IMG/VR virus record: IMGVR_UViG_3300004012_000014
Location: 1 to 24,220 of that record
From: a virus
Length of the DNA: 24,220 nt
Reading direction: 5' to 3' (one strand)
Shown: in pieces, positions 17,777 to 24,220 of the stretch
Layout of the letters: each line of letters begins with the position of its first letter
Position numbering within the stretch: the stretch's first letter is position 1
Made by a program: the position numbers and the translations under genes
Notes under the pieces: model-generated
What the model saw: only the letters and a program-made list of their open reading frames with translations
The model's database searches: none
What the model was told of the DNA's origin: nothing

Positions 17777-18319
17777 ATTGCTAGATTCATTGCTAGGTAA
17801 TATTGGGGAAATAGTAGGATTTAAAATAGGTGTTATAATTGTTTCTGTGGGTTCTGGTGGTGTAACTGGTAAAGTAATTATTGGTGTTATAGTTGGTTTA
17901 TCTGTAATAGTTGGTGTTGGTGTAGATATTATTTCATATCTGCTAACTACAAAATAAAACCAATAATATAAATTATCATAGTCTCCAAGTTCATTTTGTT
18001 TTTCAACTTTTATAAATAATATCTTTAATCCTTTTTTTAAGAATTTTTCACTGTAACCAGAATAAACTAAAATATCATTTTCATAACTTTTCATATCGAT
18101 TATACAATATGGATTTAATGTAGTTATTGAATCACCTACATTAATTTTATTTCCATCAATTGTAACATTTGTATCATATTTTGGTTGATTATCTATTTGG
18201 TCAATAGGTGTTATTTTCTTAAAAAATACCTTATATTCATATTTTGTATCGGCATAAGACAAAGTTATGAATGAAAATAAAAAGACTATTATAAGTATAA
18301 AACTAATTAATTTTTTCAT
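17612..18319 (-). CDS. LPXTG cell-wall-anchored surface protein (moron)
   Basis: This 235-residue secreted protein has an N-terminal signal peptide (MKKLISFILIIVFLFSFITL, cleavage near SYAD). A beta-rich domain (25-130: YEYKVFFKKITP through YYWFYFVVSRYEI) is followed by a Pro/Thr-rich wall spacer (133-175). The sortase signal is complete: LPQTG at 201-205, a hydrophobic segment (FMLVSGSFVLLLGTIFLIS) and a basic tail KVKKKL. Host sortase should couple it to peptidoglycan. It is the last gene of the tail operon and is not a known virion component, so lysogenic conversion, receptor masking or adhesion are plausible. Its C-terminal codons carry copies of the 14-bp repeat family. Confidence 0.88.
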   Translation of the reverse strand: MKKLISFILIIVFLFSFITLSYADTKYEYKVFFKKITPIDQIDNQPKYDTNVTIDGNKINVGDSITTLNPYCIIDMKSYENDILVYSGYSEKFLKKGLKILFIKVEKQNELGDYDNLYYWFYFVVSRYEIISTPTPTITDKPTITPIITLPVTPPEPTETIITPILNPTISPILPSNESSNFVLSNIKNKSSKSIANNKTLPQTGEEKPTFMLVSGSFVLLLGTIFLISKVKKKL

Positions 18320-18347
18320 ATTATTTTTATCTCCTTTTATAATTTAT

Positions 18348-19004
18348 TTATATTTTTATTGGTACAACACTAAAATATGTATTACCATATGAAGAAGTAT
18401 GAGGACCAACATTGATAGCACTGCCTGTTGCATGGTATACACGAATTTGTATATAATCATCTGTAGATAAATTTAAGTTTAAACTTAAATTTACTCCATA
18501 ACGACCATTTGCATCTGGTCTCCCGGCAATGGTATATATTACATTACCATTTAAAAGAAATTCTGTAATTCGTATTGTTGATGTCGTTGAGTCTTGCCAT
18601 CTATATCCGACATTAACATTATAGACTCCATTAACCGGTATTATAATTTTATTAGTTCCATCAAACATGCTTTCTGGGTCTTCGCTAGTAGTTCCAGAAC
18701 TAAAATCTAAATATGTATAACTAGCACTAGGGATACTTTGAGTTGTACTTCTAGTTAATAAACAATATGACTGTATTACATAACCAATAACACCAATAAT
18801 AACAAACTTATTGAGATATTTTATCATTAATACATTTGAGCCTATTTTTAAACCATTAATATTTAATGATCTAACTTTAATCGGGTCGTCAGAAGGAATA
18901 AATTTAATCTGTAACGGGTCTAAACTATATACAGTACCAGTAAATAATATTTCTTCTACTTTTTTATTAACTAAATATTTTAATGTATCTAATATATCAG
19001 ACAT
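18348..19004 (-). CDS. Tail/baseplate protein with C1q-like tip domain
   Basis: This protein has 218 residues from the ATG at 19004 (GGAGGGTTAAACTAT upstream; the longer frame starts inside the upstream gene). Residues 10-75 form a beta-rich OB-like domain (EEILFTGTVYSLDPLQIKFI onward), as in baseplate-attached phage proteins. The C-terminal 130 residues (SYTYLDFSSG, IIIPVNGVYNVNVGYRW, ITEFLLNGNVIYTIAG, YFSVVPIKI) look like a C1q/TNF-type jelly roll, common at receptor-binding fibre tips. It overlaps the hub-like gene by 8 bases. A role in host recognition is inferred. Confidence 0.75.
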   Translation of the reverse strand: MSDILDTLKYLVNKKVEEILFTGTVYSLDPLQIKFIPSDDPIKVRSLNINGLKIGSNVLMIKYLNKFVIIGVIGYVIQSYCLLTRSTTQSIPSASYTYLDFSSGTTSEDPESMFDGTNKIIIPVNGVYNVNVGYRWQDSTTSTIRITEFLLNGNVIYTIAGRPDANGRYGVNLSLNLNLSTDDYIQIRVYHATGSAINVGPHTSSYGNTYFSVVPIKI

Positions 19005-20100
19005 ATAGTTTAACCCTCCTAATGATTGATTTGACACTAACACCTGTTTCTAATTTATAAGATTGTTTTATAATCTTATAAATATAATCTAACCCTAAGT
19101 TTGTATTTTTAAATCTGTATGCATCTCCTTGCCAAGGTATTCCATCGTTTAATCTTGGAGTAACATAAGCATGTTTATAATTAATAGCTTCCTCTAGTTC
19201 TAACATTTTTCTCAATTCTCGTCTAGCACGTAAATCAACATAATCTTGGCTTACTGCTTCAGATTGAAATATTTTAGTCACATATCTTCCAATACTTGTA
19301 TAACTAAATGGATGATTTTGTAATCCTTCGTCTTCCATAGATAAAGTAGCTTCCAATGGTTCTGTATCTTCTTGAAGCTGGTTTACTATAATTTTAACAA
19401 TATTGTATCCATCACTATAATCAACATCTAAATCTATATCATCTTCGTATAATGATCTATTATTATCTTGAAAAATATGGGCTATATTTGGAGTTGGACT
19501 CCAAGGAATACCTTTAAACACCCCATTTCCAGTAACCCACAAGGGATAATAGTTAATCATATTAAGTAAACTATTTATTATAAATAGTTTTGATCTTCCC
19601 AACTCATAACTTACATCTTCTGATAACGTCTCGTTACTGGGTTCTATATTATATATAACCCAAGTACCAACTGAAGATAATAACGATTCTATTGCCGAAA
19701 CTACATTAGTTCCTTCTGAAAAAGTTTGACTAACCAATGTTTTATCCTGTTCTAGTGCCATCAATAAATCATATCCGCTTATTGATCTACTTATCTCACC
19801 TGTATTGAGATTTTTTGTTGGTGATAGCAACATATAATTACCTAATGGAATTTCGTAAGTAAATCCATTAACAGTTAAACAATACCAGGGTTTTATTAAA
19901 TCTTTTAAATAATTTATTTCTGATAAGTGCTTAATTTCAAAATCAGCACCAGTAATAATATTTTGTTCAAAATCGATTTTTATGTTTGCTGTTTCAACAT
20001 AGTCAGTTATAAACTGACTATGTTTATATATGCCATCCTGTAAAGTTAATAATGAAAATTTAAACGTTTCTAATCCTCCATTATCAAATATATTACTCAT
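18997..20100 (-). CDS. Baseplate hub-like / tail protein
   Basis: This is a 367-residue protein. Its features fit siphovirus tail hub proteins of the ReqiPepy6 Gp37-like/prophage tail type: FKFSLLTLQDGIYKHSQFIT at the start, YEIPLGNYMLLSPTKNLNTG, SRSISGYDLLMALEQDKTLV, a central region with SLLNMINYYPLWVTGNGVFK, and a helical SQDYVDLRARRELRKMLELE followed by KSIIRRVKL. It follows the large FN3 tail protein and precedes the fibre tip, the usual order after the tape measure. No enzymatic motif is seen. Confidence 0.78.
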   Translation of the reverse strand: MSNIFDNGGLETFKFSLLTLQDGIYKHSQFITDYVETANIKIDFEQNIITGADFEIKHLSEINYLKDLIKPWYCLTVNGFTYEIPLGNYMLLSPTKNLNTGEISRSISGYDLLMALEQDKTLVSQTFSEGTNVVSAIESLLSSVGTWVIYNIEPSNETLSEDVSYELGRSKLFIINSLLNMINYYPLWVTGNGVFKGIPWSPTPNIAHIFQDNNRSLYEDDIDLDVDYSDGYNIVKIIVNQLQEDTEPLEATLSMEDEGLQNHPFSYTSIGRYVTKIFQSEAVSQDYVDLRARRELRKMLELEEAINYKHAYVTPRLNDGIPWQGDAYRFKNTNLGLDYIYKIIKQSYKLETGVSVKSIIRRVKLYV

Positions 20101-20106
20101 ATAAAA

Positions 20107-23100
20107 TCACTCTGCCTTTTCTACTCTTATCATGGTTGTACTAAATATATATGCTTGTGGGTCTTTTATTGTGAATTTAGTACCATTAAGCATAATATAA
20201 CACCAATTACTCCGCCAATCCCTATAAAATATATCACCAATAGATTCTATTATATCAATTAAATCTGATCTTTTTGAGTCAATACAATAAGCACTAAAAT
20301 TAAAAGAATGGTTTATATTATCACCTTGATATTTTACAGGATAAGTCCTGCCTAAATACTGTTTGGCTTTTTCTTCCCTATTTCTATTTTCGGTTAATGA
20401 AACATCACCATCTAGTTTTACATAAGATTCAAAATTATTACCACCATTTATAAAAAATGCACCTGTTAATAATACATCTAAATTGACTTCGTCACTATTA
20501 TTACTTGATGGTGTACTACTTATGGATTGTACATAATAATTATTGTTTCCTCCTACCGTTGGTATATGATCTCTAACAATCGTATTTATTGGGACTTCAT
20601 CTTCTACTAATAACCATTCACCACCATCAATACTTCTATAAACACGATTATAATCAGTTTCAGCATTTAGCGGAGAAATTTCAATAGTTATTACAGGCTC
20701 ACTGCCTTCAATAGTACTATCATAGAATTCATCAACACTTCCGTCTGTAGTCGTTGGAACTATTGCAATTCCTTGAAAATCTGTAATTGTTTCGTCTGCA
20801 ATATCATCTAATAATAATTTTAAATCCCACATTTCAATTTCTCCGGTTATATGGCTATGATCGTCATAATCTGTTGTATCTAACGTCGGTACTGTTCCAT
20901 ATGTAACTAAGGTTTCATCAAAACTGGTTTTTATATAATTAACTTTGCTACTTATACCTGGTGTTAATGTTGTTTTTCTAAATAATTGTAAGTCAGCGGA
21001 AACTATAGTTTTTCCAACAAAGAAAGATAAATCAAAATCTAATAATATCATTTTTACTGTTGTACCGACAGATGTATCATCTTCTAGTTGTAATTGCCCA
21101 TTATCATTATAATTTACCCCTGAATTATCAGAATCAATATAAGTATCTTGAGTACTATTATTATTGTATTCTGTAATTATTTCAGGATTTGTAATATCTA
21201 TGTCAATAGAACCAGTATTTCTATCTAACGACAAAGAAAAACTTGGTTTTGTTGGTTGTAAAAATTCAGTTGTAAATTCTGTTTCGGTTTCTTCACTCCA
21301 AAATTCATTCTCACTTTGAACTTGCAAAGTAACTCTATAAGTTTGTTCATTTTCTAAAGTATAAGGAAACGTGTAGCTATCACTGCCACCATTAGCAACA
21401 TTACTTGATTCGTAATAACTTTCTAATAGCGCACCAGTTGAGTCATATAAAGTTACTAAAAATTGTATTTGTGATTCGCCTTCTACTTGTGTATAATTCC
21501 AATCAATTGTTAATTGCGAGAATCCATAATTAGAAGAATCTGTAGGTGAAGTTATAACAGCTATTGGTCGTGATACTGCAAAATATGTTGCTGTATTACT
21601 CCAATCTGAACTTGTACCATATTCACCCCAAGTCTTTACTTGCCAATCATAGGTATTTCCATTTTTAAAACTATTTGCAACAATATTTAATGCTTCTGTT
21701 TCCGATTCTATTTCATTATATTGTATAAAATATTCACCAGCATAATTACTAAAATCAGTTATTTTTATCAATTGTAGATATTGCGAAACAATATAACTGT
21801 TATATGCACTATTATCAAGTGCGTATAATTCAATTCTTATATATGTTATGTCGTCCCAGCCGCTTGGGCTACCAGCAGTCGTAAATGCCGATTTTGCAAC
21901 TGATATCTGATTCCATCCATTTACTAAGTCAACTGAAGGATCAACTTCTGTATAAAAACAATTTGAATTATCATCCCCTAATTTAATTGATAAATTAGTA
22001 TAGTAAGTTACATCAAAAATGTATACAGTAAAAACTATTAAATCCGCTGTAGTTGATGCACTTGCATCGTCAAATTGTGTTAAATCAATTGATGATATAT
22101 TTTTATACATACCAACATATGACTCTGTATCGTCTGCATCAGCCATATAAATTCCTTGATTTGGGAATGGTCCTTGGATTAAATCGGCTATATCTGAACC
22201 AGTTAATGACCAATCATTATAATCTTTGAAAGATTCTATTTCTTTAGGATAAAGTCCCCCTGAGACTTTTATCCTAAGACTAAATTTAGTTTGTGCTGTA
22301 TTATCAGTTGGATTATGATTCCAACTAAATAATTTATCTTCTTCTCCTATTCCAATATCAGCAGATAAACCAGTTGGCGCATCTGGTTGCGATAATGTTA
22401 CAACATCTCCTGATTCATTATATCCAGAGTATAAAGTACTTTGATATGTACCCTCTTCCGCTTGTACTCTATATTGTCCATATGCATATGGTGACAAATC
22501 GCTATACTCTGTTATACCAGTTCCAACAGTATCAAGGTTTGTCCAACTTCCCCAAGTTTCACCGCCATCGGTTGATTCTCTTCTCTGTATTCTAAATAAA
22601 TCTTCTTGGTATGAATTATCAGTCCATGTTATTTTTACACTTGAACCAATACGAGCCGCCGATACATTTGTCGGTTTTGATGGAGTGGTATGTATATAAT
22701 TTGTATAATCATAGTCAGAATAACCAGCATCATTATATGATCTCATTCTATAGCGATATTGTCTATTGGATACTGTTGTATTATCAGTATAACTATGAGT
22801 TCCATTAACAAAATAATCTGTTGTTACAGTCTTTACGGTATACCAATTATTACTTACATTATCCCATCTTTGTAAATATTGAGTGTAAACTGGTCTATCA
22901 TCACTTGCTGGTCGAGTCCAATTTATTGTGTGGCTTGTATCTGAATTTCTTATTACAGTTGCTCCTGTTGGGTCATTTGGAACAGCTATCATAAAAACGC
23001 CAACATATGGCTCACTGTTTGAATCTGTGTTGTATCCTGACATTGATAAGACAGACGGAAAACTATTAGTATTAGTTTTTCTATATCCATTACCGCTTCC

Positions 23101-23448
23101 AGAAGTAACCCCCATTACATGAGAACCAGAAGGATTACGATAAACACCAACCCAAACAGTATCACCTTGCATTATATGAGCGGATACACTTTTCTCATAT
23201 GTGTATTGTACCGATGAACTACCATCAGCCATTGTAAACGTGCTAGATTGTGTTACAGCTACATTGCCAGGTCCCCAAGCTACTAATCGAGTTTGAACTG
23301 CGCCAGTGTATCCGGCGGCTCTTACTTTCAATTTTATTATAGCTGTTCCAGGTGTTAAACCACCTATAGCGGCACAATGTTGGTTATAAGTATTTAATAA
23401 ACTGTATGTATATGTAGTTGCCCCACCGTTTGAATAATGCCAACCCAT
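20107..23448 (-). CDS. Large tail protein with fibronectin type III repeats and a DNRLRE domain
   Basis: This is a 1113-residue structural protein. It has an N-terminal beta domain (1-155), then several fibronectin III-like domains (from PNDPTGATVIRNSDTSHTIN; TPSKPTNVSAARIGSSVKIT; SQPDAPTGLSADIG; AVITSPTDSSNYGFSQLTID). Next is a DNRLRE-type module at about 755-925 (TQDTYIDSDNSGVNYNDNGQ, MILLDFDLSFFVGKTIVSAD, ITGEIEMWDLKLLLDDI), normally found in wall or surface proteins. The last 110 residues (LTENRNREEKAKQYLGRTYP, FNFSAYCID, FYRDWRSNWCYIML) resemble a distal-tail attachment domain. It probably binds glycans on the host surface. AGGAGGTGATAAA precedes the ATG at 23448. Confidence 0.85.
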   Translation of the reverse strand: MGWHYSNGGATTYTYSLLNTYNQHCAAIGGLTPGTAIIKLKVRAAGYTGAVQTRLVAWGPGNVAVTQSSTFTMADGSSSVQYTYEKSVSAHIMQGDTVWVGVYRNPSGSHVMGVTSGSGNGYRKTNTNSFPSVLSMSGYNTDSNSEPYVGVFMIAVPNDPTGATVIRNSDTSHTINWTRPASDDRPVYTQYLQRWDNVSNNWYTVKTVTTDYFVNGTHSYTDNTTVSNRQYRYRMRSYNDAGYSDYDYTNYIHTTPSKPTNVSAARIGSSVKITWTDNSYQEDLFRIQRRESTDGGETWGSWTNLDTVGTGITEYSDLSPYAYGQYRVQAEEGTYQSTLYSGYNESGDVVTLSQPDAPTGLSADIGIGEEDKLFSWNHNPTDNTAQTKFSLRIKVSGGLYPKEIESFKDYNDWSLTGSDIADLIQGPFPNQGIYMADADDTESYVGMYKNISSIDLTQFDDASASTTADLIVFTVYIFDVTYYTNLSIKLGDDNSNCFYTEVDPSVDLVNGWNQISVAKSAFTTAGSPSGWDDITYIRIELYALDNSAYNSYIVSQYLQLIKITDFSNYAGEYFIQYNEIESETEALNIVANSFKNGNTYDWQVKTWGEYGTSSDWSNTATYFAVSRPIAVITSPTDSSNYGFSQLTIDWNYTQVEGESQIQFLVTLYDSTGALLESYYESSNVANGGSDSYTFPYTLENEQTYRVTLQVQSENEFWSEETETEFTTEFLQPTKPSFSLSLDRNTGSIDIDITNPEIITEYNNNSTQDTYIDSDNSGVNYNDNGQLQLEDDTSVGTTVKMILLDFDLSFFVGKTIVSADLQLFRKTTLTPGISSKVNYIKTSFDETLVTYGTVPTLDTTDYDDHSHITGEIEMWDLKLLLDDIADETITDFQGIAIVPTTTDGSVDEFYDSTIEGSEPVITIEISPLNAETDYNRVYRSIDGGEWLLVEDEVPINTIVRDHIPTVGGNNNYYVQSISSTPSSNNSDEVNLDVLLTGAFFINGGNNFESYVKLDGDVSLTENRNREEKAKQYLGRTYPVKYQGDNINHSFNFSAYCIDSKRSDLIDIIESIGDIFYRDWRSNWCYIMLNGTKFTIKDPQAYIFSTTMIRVEKAE

Positions 23449-23463
23449 TTTATCACCTCCTTA

Positions 23464-24220
23464 TTACATCATAGTTTGATATTTTTTTACCCCTTTTAAC
23501 ATATCTATAATAGATAAAAAGTCATTTAAATCTTTTATGTTTTTAGGGTCTATTGTCATATTTATATTAATAGTATCTTGTGTTGAGCTATTAACACTTG
23601 ATATATTATTTTTTTGTGGTGTTAGATTATTATATATTATATCACTGGCTTGTTTTATTTTTGATATTCCGCTATTATCTTTTAATCCTAAATTTAAACC
23701 TTCAACTATATTTAAACCAATACCATACATGACTTTTGATGGTGACTTTAATTTTAATTTGTCTCTTAATGCGCCCTCAACCGCTTTAGCAATTTCACCA
23801 GCTTTATTTTTTACGCTTTGTAATAAACTACCTAATCCGTTTATTAACCCCTGTACAATATTAGCCCCTATGTCATATAAATTAATAGATTTTAATTTTT
23901 TGGTAATAGTCTTTTTAAAATCTTCAAATTTTTCCCTACCTTTTGATACTAAATCTGAAAATTTATTTATTAATCCAGTTATCATATTTTTTATTGTATT
24001 TATTGCATTATCTTTTAAACTATTAAATTTATTTATTCCCTGTGATACTAAATTACTTATAAGACCTATAATTTTTCCTGGTAATTTACTAAACCAATTT
24101 ATTATTCCATTTACTAAATCTGGCACGATTGAATGACCTACTAGAGCATCATATAATTTATAAAACCAATATAATAATCCGTCTAATATAGTTTTACCTA
24201 CATGTATTAAAAAATCTGTA
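23464..24220 (-). CDS. Tail tape measure protein, C-terminal part (cut by window edge)
   Basis: The frame is open to the window end (252 residues visible), so the apparent GTG at 24126 is internal. Residues such as VPDLVNGIINWFSKLPGKII, LISNLVSQGINKFN, SLKDNAINTIKNMITGL and NIVQGLINGLGSLLQ give the hydrophobic/amphipathic repeat of tape measure proteins. Further on, KLKLKSPSKVMYGIGLNIVEG matches the (L)xIxSPS(K/R)vf..iG....eG motif near their C-termini. It sets tail length and is ejected with DNA. It is followed by the FN3 tail protein. Confidence 0.9.
   Translation of the reverse strand, partial: TDFLIHVGKTILDGLLYWFYKLYDALVGHSIVPDLVNGIINWFSKLPGKIIGLISNLVSQGINKFNSLKDNAINTIKNMITGLINKFSDLVSKGREKFEDFKKTITKKLKSINLYDIGANIVQGLINGLGSLLQSVKNKAGEIAKAVEGALRDKLKLKSPSKVMYGIGLNIVEGLNLGLKDNSGISKIKQASDIIYNNLTPQKNNISSVNSSTQDTININMTIDPKNIKDLNDFLSIIDMLKGVKKYQTMM

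Noticed and set aside
17631-17957. Plus-strand frame with Gly/Val-rich sequence
   Set aside because: It is the complement of the Pro/Thr-rich spacer of the LPXTG gene and has no start signal; the minus-strand protein has a full signal peptide and sortase motif.
23537-24136. Long plus-strand reading frame of 199 codons
   Set aside because: It lies antisense to the tape measure gene, has no ribosome binding site, and its composition is that expected from the complement of an A/T-rich coding region.
1-24220. Integrase, attachment site or insertion sequence
   Set aside because: No recombinase or transposase motif or terminal inverted repeat pair was found; the inverted repeat at 11640/11790 fits an RNA helix better than a mobile element end.

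Overview
This window is a contiguous piece of a tailed-phage (siphovirus-type) genome or prophage from a very A+T-rich Gram-positive host, probably a low-GC Firmicute. Support comes from strong AGGAGG-type ribosome binding sites, a phi-LC3-type holin, a phage_rep_org_N replisome organizer, an LPXTG surface protein and A/T-ending codons throughout. TGA is used as a stop, so the code looks standard. No integrase or host gene is visible. Both ends are cut inside phage genes: terminase large subunit on the left and tape measure on the right.

Almost everything is on the minus strand and is read from right to left. (1) 24220-17612 is the tail module: tape measure C-terminus, a 1113-residue fibronectin/DNRLRE tail protein, a baseplate-hub-like protein and a C1q-like fibre tip. 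It ends with a sortase-anchored LPQTG surface protein that looks like a moron. (2) 15538-17462 is the only plus-strand operon: an AbrB-like regulator, an Acb2/Tad1-like hairpin protein, a MazG-like protein and unknowns, ending in a clear terminator. (3) 15363-12170 is the replication operon: a ribbon-helix-helix protein, a replisome organizer with phased iterons inside its gene (probable origin), a primase-helicase and a coiled-coil protein. (4) 12145-10640 holds two long structured non-coding stretches with tRNA-like elements, flanking a ribbon-helix-helix/coiled-coil gene pair. (5) 10637-8590 holds a DUF4406 protein, a second Acb2/Tad1-like protein, a short portal-like peptide, an XhlA-like protein, holin and amidase, closed by a terminator. 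(6) 8336-852 is an early block of many small genes (Cro-like HTH, HIRAN, zinc ribbons, ERF annealing protein, RyR domain, ERCC4 nuclease). It is driven by two copies of a perfect sigma-A promoter carrying a 13-bp palindromic operator in the spacer. (7) 786-1 holds the terminase small and large subunits, whose genes overlap.

Logic of the region: divergent promoters at 15394-15505 separate the plus operon from the replication operon. The duplicated operator-promoter probably lets one repressor or Cro-like protein control the early block. A degenerate version of the same operator lies in the plus promoter, suggesting a shared regulator. Several genes belong to families tied to counter-defence or nucleotide signalling (two Acb2/Tad1-like, DUF4406, RyR, HIRAN).

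The points most worth checking are: the approximately 500-nt structured RNA with its own promoter and a tRNA-like domain; the tRNA-like element split by a 127-nt repeat-containing insert; a probable -1 ribosomal frameshift fusing the ERF protein to a zinc ribbon; the iterons; the operator regulon; and the paired Acb2-like proteins.
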